This document shows, piece by piece, positions 1 to 8,869 of a stretch of 62,836 nucleotides of DNA (position 1 is the stretch's first letter; each line of letters opens with the position of its first letter). The position numbers were made by a program, and so were the translations under genes. The notes beneath the pieces were generated by a model that ran no database searches, was not told the DNA's origin, and saw nothing but the letters and a program-made list of their open reading frames with translations. This DNA is from an uncultured Peptostreptococcaceae bacterium (GTDB lineage Bacteria > Bacillota > Clostridia > Peptostreptococcales > Peptostreptococcaceae): the NCBI GenBank assembly GCA_947072565.1, contig CAMTIM010000002.1:1-62836 (forward strand). The letters run 5' to 3'.

Positions 1-116
1 TTATAGCATTATATGACTTGATAATTGATAATAATAATACATAATAATTATATTAGATATGTGTTATATCCAATTTATTTTTAGAAGTAGTAAATCAAGA
101 ACAAAAGGAGAAAGTA

Positions 117-788
117 ATGAAAAAATTAATGATAATAGAAGATTCTAAGGTAATAAGAGATGAGCTAGATTCTTTGTTAACTAAATATGGATATGAAGTC
201 ACAGCACCAGAGGAATTTGAAAATATATTGGATTATGTTAAATCAGAAAATCCACACTTAATATTACTAGATATAAACTTACCAGTATTTGATGGGTTTT
301 ACATATGTAGAGAACTAAGAAAGACATTAAATATTCCTATAATAATAGTAACAAGTAGAGATAGCGATATGGATGAACTTATGAGTATAAATTTAGGAGC
401 AGATGATTTTGTAACTAAGCCATATAATACTCAAATACTTCTAGCTAGAATAAGTTCTGTATTAAAAAGAACATATAGTGATATAGATAATATGGATATA
501 CTTACATATAAAGATTTAAAGCTAAACTTATCTAAAGGTAGTATCGAAGCATTTGGAAATACCTTAGAAATCAGTAAAAATGAACTTAAAATACTAGCAT
601 ACCTTATGAAAAATAAAGAAACAATAATATCTAGAAATAAAATGATGAACTATATGTGGAACTCTGATGTTTTTGTGGATGACAATACATTATCAGTAAA
701 TGTAAATAGACTAAGAAAAAAGTTAGAGGAAATAGGTTTAAATGACTATATTGAAACTAGAAGAGGATTAGGGTATATACTAAAATGA
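117..788 (+). CDS. OmpR-family response regulator, BceR-like
   Basis: Response regulator of a BceRS-type system that senses cell-wall-active peptides; once phosphorylated by the next gene's kinase it should activate the transporter genes downstream. Residues 1-115 are a receiver domain with E8/D9, phospho-acceptor D52 in LLDINLP, T79 and K101. Residues ~125-222 are a winged-helix DNA-binding domain ending in TRRGLGY. The length of 223 aa is normal. AAGGAG lies 6 bases before ATG 117. Its stop overlaps the kinase ATG by 4 bp, so the two are translationally coupled. The family is certain; the inducer is inferred from the neighbours. Confidence 0.93.
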   Translation: MKKLMIIEDSKVIRDELDSLLTKYGYEVTAPEEFENILDYVKSENPHLILLDINLPVFDGFYICRELRKTLNIPIIIVTSRDSDMDELMSINLGADDFVTKPYNTQILLARISSVLKRTYSDIDNMDILTYKDLKLNLSKGSIEAFGNTLEISKNELKILAYLMKNKETIISRNKMMNYMWNSDVFVDDNTLSVNVNRLRKKLEEIGLNDYIETRRGLGYILK

Positions 789-1804
789 AAATAATAGAGT
801 ATTTAAAAGATAGAAGCTTATTTTTAATCATTAACGTAATAACATTTCTTATAATGATAAGTATTATAATTGCACTTAATATAAGTTTAGAGTTTATATT
901 AATTATTTTTATATTATGGTTTGTTCCAACTTTAACTTATATGGGTTTAGAATATATGAAATTTAAAAAATATTTCAATGAGTTAAACAGCATCTGTGAG
1001 AACTTAGATAAAAAATATTTACTATCTGAAGTTATAAAAGAACCAAACTTTATTGAAGAAAAAATAATATATGATTTATTAAAAGAAACTAATAGTAATA
1101 TGAGAGAACATATTAACTATTATAAAAATTCACAAATTGAATATCGAGAATATATAGAAACATGGGTTCATGAAATAAAGACGCCTATAGCATCAACCAT
1201 GTTAATTATCGAAAATAGTGAAGAAAACGATAATTATATAACTATGAAAAATGAAATAAAGAAAATAGAGGATTACATAGATCAAGTCTTATATTACTCA
1301 AAAAGTAATGATGTTAGCAAAGATTATATCGTAAAGGATTTTAGATTAGATGATATAGTCAAAAACAGTATAAAGAAAAATGCCAATGATTTAATAAACA
1401 AAAGAATATCAATAGATATACAAAACATTAGTGGAAATGTGTATACTGACCCTAAATGGCTAGAATTTATGTTAAACCAGATAATATCAAATTCTATTAA
1501 GTATTGTGATAAAAAAAATCCGAAATTAATTATATATTCAAAAGAAAATGAAAATAACAAAGTTCTAACTATAAAGGATAATGGAGTTGGAATAAGCGAA
1601 AAAGATATAGGGCGAGTATTTGAGAAAGGGTTTACTGGAGAAAATGGGAGAAGGTTTGGCAAGTCTACAGGTATAGGATTATATTTATGCAAAAAACTTT
1701 GTAATAAATTAGGACTAGGAATAGACTTAATATCAAAAGAAAATAAAGGAACAGAAATTTTAATTACATTTCCAATTGGAAAGAATGTTTTTAAAAATAT
1801 ATAA
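785..1804 (+). CDS. Intramembrane-sensing histidine kinase, BceS-like
   Basis: Membrane histidine kinase partner of the preceding regulator. Two hydrophobic segments (about residues 12-32 and 35-55) are joined by almost no extracellular loop, the hallmark of intramembrane-sensing kinases that read the state of a BceAB transporter instead of binding ligand directly. The phospho-acceptor is H129 in WVHEIKTPIAS, followed by N, G1 (DNGVGIS) and G2 (GKSTGIGLYL) boxes of the ATPase domain. 339 aa is typical. The start overlaps the regulator stop by 4 bp, and a hairpin terminator follows at once. Confidence 0.92.
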   Translation: MKIIEYLKDRSLFLIINVITFLIMISIIIALNISLEFILIIFILWFVPTLTYMGLEYMKFKKYFNELNSICENLDKKYLLSEVIKEPNFIEEKIIYDLLKETNSNMREHINYYKNSQIEYREYIETWVHEIKTPIASTMLIIENSEENDNYITMKNEIKKIEDYIDQVLYYSKSNDVSKDYIVKDFRLDDIVKNSIKKNANDLINKRISIDIQNISGNVYTDPKWLEFMLNQIISNSIKYCDKKNPKLIIYSKENENNKVLTIKDNGVGISEKDIGRVFEKGFTGENGRRFGKSTGIGLYLCKKLCNKLGLGIDLISKENKGTEILITFPIGKNVFKNI

Positions 1805-1805
1805 T

Positions 1806-1842
1806 AAAACCAGGGTTATCTCTTAAGGGAAACTCTGGTTTT
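1806..1842 (+). terminator. Terminator after the two-component genes
   Basis: A 12-bp stem (1806-1817 with 1831-1842, one G-T pair) has a 13-base loop and a T-rich end. It separates the regulator/kinase unit from the transporter genes, which therefore need their own promoter. Confidence 0.85.
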
Positions 1843-1867
1843 ATTACAATAGCCTATTAATTGAATC

Positions 1868-1903
1868 TTACAAAAGTGTAACACTAAATATGCACTTGTG
1901 TAA
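1868..1903 (+). promoter_or_regulatory. Probable response-regulator operator upstream of the BceAB-like genes
   Basis: A perfect inverted repeat TTACA-AAAG-TGTAA sits at 1868-1881, and a second, degenerate copy ends in TGTAA at 1899-1903. The two TGTAA half-sites are 22 bp apart, two helical turns. TTACA-N4-TGTAA sites are known for BceR/YxdJ-type regulators. A TATAAA (1914-1919) lies just downstream with no good -35, as expected for an activated promoter. Assignment to the regulator at 117-788 is inference. Confidence 0.6.
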
Positions 1904-1969
1904 GGCTTTTATTTATAAAAAGATGTATCATTAGCTTATCATATAACTAATGATAACAAGGAGGAACAT

Positions 1970-2737
1970 ATGGGAAATATTTTAAAAATAGAAAATATAG
2001 AAAAATATTATGGAAATAAAGAAAATATAACAAAAGCGATAGATAATATAAGTTTTAGTGTTGAAGAAGGTGAATTTGTTGGGATAATGGGTCCGTCAGG
2101 CAGTGGAAAAACAACACTGCTTAATTGCATATCAACAATAGATAATATATCAACCGGAAAGATAATAATAAATGAACAAGATATAACAAAACTAAAGTCA
2201 AAAGCATTAGATAAATTTAGAATGAACGAATTGGGGTTTATATTTCAGGACTTTAATTTACTAGACACTTTAACTGCATATGAAAACATAGCACTAGCAT
2301 TAACAATACAGGGTGAAAACAGTTTGAATATAGACAGTAAAGTAAAAGATGTAGCTAAGAAATTAGGGGTAGAAGATGTACTTAGCAAATATCCATACCA
2401 AATATCAGGAGGACAAAAGCAGAGGGTAGCTTCATCCAGAGCTATAGTAACAAATCCATCGTTAATACTCGCGGATGAACCAACTGGAGCACTTGACTCA
2501 AAATCATCAAGACTGTTGCTTGATAGATTTGAATTTTTAAATAACCAATTAAAAACAACAATACTAATGGTAACTCATGATGCATTTACAGCAAGTTATG
2601 CACATCGAATACTATTTATAAAAGACGGTAAAGTGTTTAATGAACTAATAAGAGGTAATGACACTAGAAAAGAATTTTTTAACAGAATAATGGATGTTGT
2701 TGCATTACTTGGGGGAGATGACAACAATGTATTGTAA
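1970..2737 (+). CDS. ABC transporter ATP-binding protein, BceA-like
   Basis: ATPase subunit of a MacB/BceA-type transporter that removes peptide antibiotics from their lipid targets and signals to the BceS-like kinase. Walker A GPSGSGKTT is at about residues 42-50, the Q-loop is in IFQDFNLL, the signature is SGGQKQR and Walker B is ILADEPTGALD. At 255 aa it has the family length. An AAGGAGG ribosome site precedes ATG 1970. Its 3' end overlaps the start of the permease gene by 11 bp. Confidence 0.93.
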   Translation: MGNILKIENIEKYYGNKENITKAIDNISFSVEEGEFVGIMGPSGSGKTTLLNCISTIDNISTGKIIINEQDITKLKSKALDKFRMNELGFIFQDFNLLDTLTAYENIALALTIQGENSLNIDSKVKDVAKKLGVEDVLSKYPYQISGGQKQRVASSRAIVTNPSLILADEPTGALDSKSSRLLLDRFEFLNNQLKTTILMVTHDAFTASYAHRILFIKDGKVFNELIRGNDTRKEFFNRIMDVVALLGGDDNNVL

Positions 2738-4748
2738 GATAGCATTAAACAATGTAAAAAAGAGCTTTAAAGATTATAGTATATATTTTCTAACTCTAAC
2801 TTTAGCAGTTTGCATTTTTTATAGTTTTAATTCAATAGAGTCTCAAAGAGCTATTCTTGAGTTAAGTAAAAGTGAATCAGATTCTTTAGACATGCTACTT
2901 AAAATGATATCTGGAGTATCAATATTTGTAAGTGTTACATTAGGTTGTCTTATAGTTTATGCAAATAATTTTTTGATAAAAAAACGTAAAAAAGAACTGG
3001 GCATATATATGAGTTTAGGAATGGCAAAACAAAAGATTTCTAAAATATTAATATTTGAAACTCTCTTGGTTGGATTCATCTCACTAATAAGTGGACTTAT
3101 ATTTGGTATTATATTGTCACAAGGATTATCTGTATTTACTTCGAATTTATTTGATGTACCTATGAGTGAATACGAATTTATAGTTTCATTTAGTGCAATA
3201 GCAAAAACTCTATTTTATTTTGGAATAATATTTATATTAGCAATAATTCTTAATACATTTGTAATATCAAGATATAACATAATAGATTTGTTAACTTCAT
3301 CAAGAACAAATGAAAATATAAAATATAAAAAGCCTGTAATCTATGTAGGTACATTCATAATATCAATTATGTTTATAGGTATTGCGTATGTATTGGTAAA
3401 AAAAGTTGGGTTAAAGGTACAAGATGTTAGGTTTGTAAGTTCTATAATATTAGGTGTTATAGGAACTTTTTTATTATTTTTCAGTTTAGGAGGTTTTGGT
3501 TTAAATACTATCCAAATAAATAAAAAAGTTTATTTTAAAGATCTTAATATATTCATATTAAGACAAATAAATAGTAAAGTTAATACCAATTTTTTATCAA
3601 TGACTATAATATGCTTAATGTTATTTTTAACAATTGGAATACTATCAACTGGGCTTAGCTTCAAGGATACTCTTCAAAGCAGTGTTAAATCAAATACTCC
3701 ATTTGATGCTACTTTAAAAATGTATACATCTAAAAAGGACAAGGTACAAAACATAGAGCAAGCACTAAAAAATATAAATTTTAAATTTGACAATAGCGAA
3801 GAGTATATTCGTTATGATGAATATCATGTTGAAGAAAACATAAGCCAGTCATTTGAAAAATATATAAAAAATAAAGATAATAAAGATTTATCTAAGTATA
3901 AAGATTCATATAGTCATATTGTCAAAAAAACAGAGTATAATAAAGTGCTCAAATTAAATGATGAAGATGAAATAACCCTACAACCGAATGAAGTTTTGAT
4001 AACATCAAATAATTCATCCGTATATAAAACATTAAATGATATATTAAAGTACAATAATAAAATATTACTTAATGGAAAAGAATATATTATAAAAAATAAA
4101 AAAGTGATAACTAATTCATACCGAACATCTTTTATCGGAGACAATATTTTTTCTGTAATAGTAAACGATGAACTAACAAACAATATAAAAGTAGAAGCTT
4201 CATATATCAATGTTAAATTTAATGAAAATAATATTAATGCTTCCAAATCTGAAGAAAAAATTTTAAAATTAGATAGAGACTATAAAGATAGAAAGATTAA
4301 TTATGCTAAAGGTGGATTTATAAGTGTAGAAACTAAAGATAAAGTATATACAGAGAATAAAGGCATGACGACTACCGTATTATTTATAGGTATATACCTA
4401 GGTATTGTATTTTTAATATCAAGCATGGCAATTTTATCTCTTCAGCAATTATCAGAAGCTAGTGATAGCATTGAAAGATATAAATCATTAAAAAGAATTG
4501 GTGCAAATGATAAAATGATAAACAAAACCATATTTATTCAAACTTTAATATACTTTACCTTACCATTAGGAGTAGCATTCATACATGCTATAATTGGTAT
4601 CGATGTAGTGAATGAATTTATAAAGATGTATGGTAACCCAGACATACAAACATCATCATTTATAACAGCATTGATATTTATCATAATTTATATAGGATAT
4701 TTTTATGCAACTTATACTGGATACAAAAACATAATAAAAAATTCATAA
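2727..4748 (+). CDS. ABC transporter permease, BceB-like
   Basis: Membrane subunit of the peptide-antibiotic transporter and sensor partner of the BceS-like kinase. I place the start at ATG 2727 because GGGGGAG (2711-2717) lies 9 bases before it and the resulting N-terminus MYCKIALNNVKKSF matches the family; ATGs at 2694 and 2718 in the same frame are poorer. The 673-aa protein has FtsX-like helices in both halves and a hydrophilic extracellular region of about 200 residues (roughly 330-540) between the seventh and eighth helices, typical of BceB. Confidence 0.92.
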   Translation: MYCKIALNNVKKSFKDYSIYFLTLTLAVCIFYSFNSIESQRAILELSKSESDSLDMLLKMISGVSIFVSVTLGCLIVYANNFLIKKRKKELGIYMSLGMAKQKISKILIFETLLVGFISLISGLIFGIILSQGLSVFTSNLFDVPMSEYEFIVSFSAIAKTLFYFGIIFILAIILNTFVISRYNIIDLLTSSRTNENIKYKKPVIYVGTFIISIMFIGIAYVLVKKVGLKVQDVRFVSSIILGVIGTFLLFFSLGGFGLNTIQINKKVYFKDLNIFILRQINSKVNTNFLSMTIICLMLFLTIGILSTGLSFKDTLQSSVKSNTPFDATLKMYTSKKDKVQNIEQALKNINFKFDNSEEYIRYDEYHVEENISQSFEKYIKNKDNKDLSKYKDSYSHIVKKTEYNKVLKLNDEDEITLQPNEVLITSNNSSVYKTLNDILKYNNKILLNGKEYIIKNKKVITNSYRTSFIGDNIFSVIVNDELTNNIKVEASYINVKFNENNINASKSEEKILKLDRDYKDRKINYAKGGFISVETKDKVYTENKGMTTTVLFIGIYLGIVFLISSMAILSLQQLSEASDSIERYKSLKRIGANDKMINKTIFIQTLIYFTLPLGVAFIHAIIGIDVVNEFIKMYGNPDIQTSSFITALIFIIIYIGYFYATYTGYKNIIKNS

Positions 4749-4750
4749 AC

Positions 4751-4786
4751 ATAAAAGCTATAGGTTAATTAATCTATAGCTTTTAT
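4751..4786 (+). terminator. Terminator of the BceAB-like operon
   Basis: A perfect 13-bp stem pairs 4751-4763 with 4774-4786, with a 10-base loop and TTTTAT at the end of the right arm, directly after the permease stop codon. Confidence 0.85.
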
Positions 4787-4874
4787 GCATTTAAAGAAAA
4801 GTATAAAACTATGCACATATGGAAAAATTAAAGAATAGATGAAAAATAATAAGCATTATACAAGGAGTGCCGAA

Positions 4875-6815
4875 ATGCAAAATAAAAAACAAGCAATAAT
4901 ACAAAGCTCACTAGGATCTGTATTTTCTGTTTTTAGTGAAGAAGAATTAAAAAAAATAACAGATAAAGAAACTAGAAATATAGCAATTTCTGGTAAAATA
5001 AACAATCCTGGAATAATTGATGTTCCAGATGGAGCTACATTAGCAGATGTTATAACACTTGCAGGTGGATTATTAAACGACAGTGGATTTAAAGCAGCTC
5101 AACTTGGAATACCATTTGGAGGATTTTTAACAGAAAATAGTCTATCCAAAGAGTTAGATTTTAGTTTGTTTGACAAAGGAACTAGTAGAAATATAATTAT
5201 ACTCTCTCAAGAAGATTGTATAATACAATACGCTAAATTTTATGTAGATTATTTAATTGGTAAGATGCACGAGGGAGCAATTGAGCAATATGAAGTTGCA
5301 AGAAAAGAAATAATTAGGATATGTAAGCTTCTAGATAAAATAAGTAAAGGTAGAGCAAATATGCGTGATGTTTACTTATTAAGAAGACTTACAGCTACAG
5401 TGAAAGAAAAAGTTAATCAAACTCATAACATAATGGAAGAAATTATAGATAAATTTTATGGAGAAATTGAAGAACATATAGAAGAACATATATGTTCTAC
5501 ATCACAATGTAATCACCTTGTAAAACTAACGATAACATCAAAATGCATAGGATGCGGAGCTTGCAAAAGAGCATGTCCCGTAGATTGTATAAATGGAGAG
5601 CAAAAGCATCAGCACGAAATAGATTATACTAGATGTACACATTGCGGGCAATGTATAGCAGCATGTCCAGTTAATGCTATAACTGCTGGTGATAATACAT
5701 TTAGATTCCTTAGAGATTTAGCTACTCCAAATAAAGTTGTGATAACTCAAATGGCTCCAGCTGTAAGGGTTGCGATAGGAGAAGCCTTTGGATTTGAACC
5801 TGGAATTAACCTAGAAAATAAAATTGCAGCAGCCCTTAGAAAATTAGGAGTAGAGTATGTGTTTGATACTACTTGGGCAGCAGATTTAACCATAATGGAA
5901 GAGGCAGCCGAACTGCAAGAAAGAGTAGAGAAATATCTTAAAGGTGATAAAGATGTAAAACTGCCTATACTTACTTCTTGTTGCCCTGCATGGGTTAAAT
6001 TTATAGAACAAAACTATGGGGATATGTTAGATGTGCCATCAACTTCTAAATCACCTATGCAGATGTTTGCAACTGTAGCAAAAGACCTTTGGGGTAGAGA
6101 ACATGGACTTGAAAGAGATCAAATTACATCAGTAGCAATTATGCCATGTATTGCTAAAAAATACGAGGCATCAAGACCTGAATTTTCGAGAGGTCTTAAT
6201 TACGATGTGGACTATGTAATAACTACTAGAGAGTTAATAAAAATATTCGAAGACTCAGGAATAAATTTAAATGAGATAAAAGATGAACCAATAGATGCAG
6301 TAATGGGTGAATATACTGGTGCAGGAGTTATATTTGGTAGAACTGGTGGAGTCATAGAAGCGGCTACAAGAACAGCGGTTGAAAAAATGACAGGTCAAAG
6401 AGTTGATATTATAGAGTTTGAAGCATTAAGAGGTTGGGACTCATTTAGAGTTTGTGAACTTAAAGTTGGAGATATGGAACTTAGAATAGGCATAACATAT
6501 GGACTAAAAGAAGCAGCAAAAATGCTTGATAAAATAAAAAGTGGGGAAGAATTTTTTCATGCTATAGAGATTATGGCATGTACATGTGGTTGTGTAGGAG
6601 GAGGGGGACAACCTAAAGCAAAAAATAGAATGGCAACACTGCAAAAAAGAGCTGAGGGGTTAAATTCAATAGATAAGTCATTAACAATTAGAAGATCATA
6701 TGAAAATCCTGCTGTTTTAGCTATATATGATAAGTACTTAGACTTTCCTCTAAGCCATAAAGCACACGAACTTTTACACACAAAATATTTTGTTAGGGCA
6801 AAGAAAGATAAATAG
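4875..6815 (+). CDS. [FeFe] hydrogenase with an N-terminal SLBB/NuoF-like region
   Basis: Soluble iron-only hydrogenase that interconverts protons and H2 with ferredoxin or another carrier. Start ATG 4875 is chosen because AAGGAG lies 7 bases upstream; ATG 4839 in frame has no ribosome site. Order in the 646 residues: SLBB fold (~35-85), a helical region like the NuoF/HymB iron-sulfur domain but without its cysteines (~110-205), two 4Fe-4S motifs CIGCGACKRACP and CTHCGQCIAACP (~224-265), then the H-cluster domain with TSCCPAW, MPCIAKKYE and MACTCGCVGGGGQP. Normal families read MACPGGC in the last motif. No hymA/hymB-type genes adjoin it, so the electron partner is unknown. Confidence 0.88.
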   Translation: MQNKKQAIIQSSLGSVFSVFSEEELKKITDKETRNIAISGKINNPGIIDVPDGATLADVITLAGGLLNDSGFKAAQLGIPFGGFLTENSLSKELDFSLFDKGTSRNIIILSQEDCIIQYAKFYVDYLIGKMHEGAIEQYEVARKEIIRICKLLDKISKGRANMRDVYLLRRLTATVKEKVNQTHNIMEEIIDKFYGEIEEHIEEHICSTSQCNHLVKLTITSKCIGCGACKRACPVDCINGEQKHQHEIDYTRCTHCGQCIAACPVNAITAGDNTFRFLRDLATPNKVVITQMAPAVRVAIGEAFGFEPGINLENKIAAALRKLGVEYVFDTTWAADLTIMEEAAELQERVEKYLKGDKDVKLPILTSCCPAWVKFIEQNYGDMLDVPSTSKSPMQMFATVAKDLWGREHGLERDQITSVAIMPCIAKKYEASRPEFSRGLNYDVDYVITTRELIKIFEDSGINLNEIKDEPIDAVMGEYTGAGVIFGRTGGVIEAATRTAVEKMTGQRVDIIEFEALRGWDSFRVCELKVGDMELRIGITYGLKEAAKMLDKIKSGEEFFHAIEIMACTCGCVGGGGQPKAKNRMATLQKRAEGLNSIDKSLTIRRSYENPAVLAIYDKYLDFPLSHKAHELLHTKYFVRAKKDK

Positions 6816-6848
6816 GAAATTAAAGATAAAAGAAATGAGTGTGATTAT

Positions 6849-7748
6849 ATGAATGATAAAAAAATCTTTCTACAAGATATAAAAGAAAATGGAAATTTGA
6901 AAACATCTCTTATGATAATGAAACGTTTGTATAAAGATGGAGACAAGTATTTATGTATACTTAGCGATAAAAGTGGACAAATAAAAGCTAAATTACCTAC
7001 AAATAAAAAAATAGAAACAGGTTTGGTAATAAACATTGAGTGTAAAAAAAGTAAAATACTAGATATTTCAAATTTTAAAACCGTGTTAAATTATAATATA
7101 CAAGATTATCTTCCTACTTCCAGTAAGCCTATAGAGGATATAATGAATGAGATAGAAATTATATCTCAACAATGTATTACATCTGAGGAAGGTAAAAAGT
7201 TAAATGATTATTTTTTTAAAGATAATGATTTTTTAGAAAAGTTTAAACAATCTATAGGAGGCATTGCAATGCATCATAATTATATAGGAGGTTTAGCAGA
7301 ACATACCCTTAATGTAATGTATCTAACAAAAGTGTTTTGCGAAAGATATGACTGTAGGAGAATAGAAATAGCAGTGCTAAGCGCTAAACTACATGATATT
7401 GGGAAAATATATGAACTTGATTATAGCGGTCCGTTTAAATATACATTACAAGGAGAATTAGAAGGGCATATAGTAATAGGTATTCAGCTTATAGATAGAG
7501 CTTTAAATAATATGAATTATTCTTTTAGTGAAGACTTTATAAGAAGAATAAAAGGGTGCATAATACAACATCATGGGAAAGTTGAATATGGTTCACCAAA
7601 AGCTACTAATATGGAAGAATCTTTTATATTAAATTATGCTGATACTGTTGATGCTATTATGAATAAAATTACTAAACTTAAGAAAAATACTGACTATAAT
7701 AATTGGTCTGATTACGATAAAGCAATAGATACCAAGCTTTATTTATAG
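6849..7748 (+). CDS. OB-fold/HD-domain 3'-5' exoribonuclease, YhaM-like
   Basis: Probable YhaM/CBF1-type 3'-5' exonuclease acting on RNA and single-stranded DNA in the cytoplasm. Residues ~10-85 look like an OB nucleic-acid-binding fold, and ~155-285 form an HD phosphohydrolase domain with metal-binding motifs GLAEHT, HDIGK and QHHGKVEYGSPK. The 299-aa length is close to B. subtilis YhaM. It starts 33 bases after the hydrogenase stop, so it may be cotranscribed, and a very strong terminator follows. Confidence 0.85.
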   Translation: MNDKKIFLQDIKENGNLKTSLMIMKRLYKDGDKYLCILSDKSGQIKAKLPTNKKIETGLVINIECKKSKILDISNFKTVLNYNIQDYLPTSSKPIEDIMNEIEIISQQCITSEEGKKLNDYFFKDNDFLEKFKQSIGGIAMHHNYIGGLAEHTLNVMYLTKVFCERYDCRRIEIAVLSAKLHDIGKIYELDYSGPFKYTLQGELEGHIVIGIQLIDRALNNMNYSFSEDFIRRIKGCIIQHHGKVEYGSPKATNMEESFILNYADTVDAIMNKITKLKKNTDYNNWSDYDKAIDTKLYL

Positions 7749-7758
7749 TAGCTTATAG

Positions 7759-7811
7759 AAACAATACTAATAAATAACCATTTTTCATATGATTATTTAT
7801 TAGTATTGTTT
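7759..7811 (+). terminator. Strong terminator
   Basis: A perfect 19-bp stem pairs 7759-7777 with 7793-7811 around a 15-base loop; the right arm ends in a T run. Confidence 0.9.
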
Positions 7812-7916
7812 TGCGTATATCTATTTTTTAATAAACACATATAGACAAAATTATAGGTATATAGTATTTTAAAGTTAAGATATTGAATAATTTATAAATA
7901 CATAAGGAGTAAAAAT

Positions 7917-8723
7917 ATGGATAAAACAATAGGGTTTATAGGTTGTGGGAATATGGCAAAAGCAATTATCGGAGGAATGATAAAATCGAAATTAGTATCT
8001 TCAAATAATATAATTGCATCTGCTTTAAGTGATAATACATTGCAAAATGTTAAAAATGAATTTAATATAAATACTACTAAAGATTCAAGAGAAGTAATAG
8101 AAAAAGCAGATATAATCATAGTAGCAGTAAAACCTAATACATATGATTAAGTACTTAATTCAGTAAAAAATCTTATAGATAATACAAAAATCATAGTTAC
8201 AATCGCAGCAGGTAAAACTATAGCTTCAGTAGAAAATGTTATAGGTAAGGATAAAAAGATAGTAAGAACTATGCCTAATACACCTGCACTTGTAAACGAA
8301 GGAATGAGTGCAATTTGCAAAAACAAAAATATAACAGATCAGGAATTAAATACTATTAAAACTATTTTTGATTCATTTGGAAAAAGTGAAATAGTAGAGG
8401 AATACTTAATAGATGCCGTAATAGGAGTAAGTGGGTCAGCTCCTGCCTATGTATTTATGTTTATAGAAGCTATGGCAGATGGAGCAGTTGCTGCAGGGAT
8501 GCCAAGATATCAAGCTTATAAATTTGCATCACAAGCTGTAATGGGTTCAGCTAAAATGGTACTTGAAAGTGGTAAACATCCAGGAGAACTTAAAGATATG
8601 GTTTGCTCACCTGGTGGTACTACTATAGAAGCAGTAAAAACATTAGAAGCTGAAGGTTTAAGAAATTCAGTTATAAAAGGAATAGAAGCATGCATAGCAA
8701 AATCAAAAGAAATGAATCAATAA
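7917..8723 (+). pseudogene. proC: Pyrroline-5-carboxylate reductase gene with an in-frame TAA
   Basis: Last enzyme of proline synthesis, reducing pyrroline-5-carboxylate with NAD(P)H. One continuous frame of 268 codons runs from ATG 7917 (preceded by AAGGAG) to 8723 and is interrupted only by TAA at 8148-8150, codon 78. Reading on after it continues the conserved protein: IGFIGCGNMAKAIIGG at the N-terminus, VAVKPNTYD just before the stop, then MPNTPALVNEG, GVSGSAPAYVF and the C-terminal SPGGTTIEAV. A single C-to-T change of CAA would create the stop. TAA cannot encode selenocysteine. Either the gene is newly inactivated or this is a base-call error. Confidence 0.88.
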
Positions 8724-8869
8724 AATACTTGTAGTTTATATAAAACTTTATAAAAGTAATAATATAATGTATAATGTATAGGTTATATAAGATTTTATGT
8801 ATAATTGTTTAGTTAAAAATATAAATAATAAAAGAACTTAATTATATATAGATAAGTAAAGGAGACAAT

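Noticed and set aside
8148-8150. Recoding of the stop in proC as in selenoproteins
   Set aside because: The codon is TAA, not TGA, and it replaces what is most simply a CAA codon; no recoding signal is visible.
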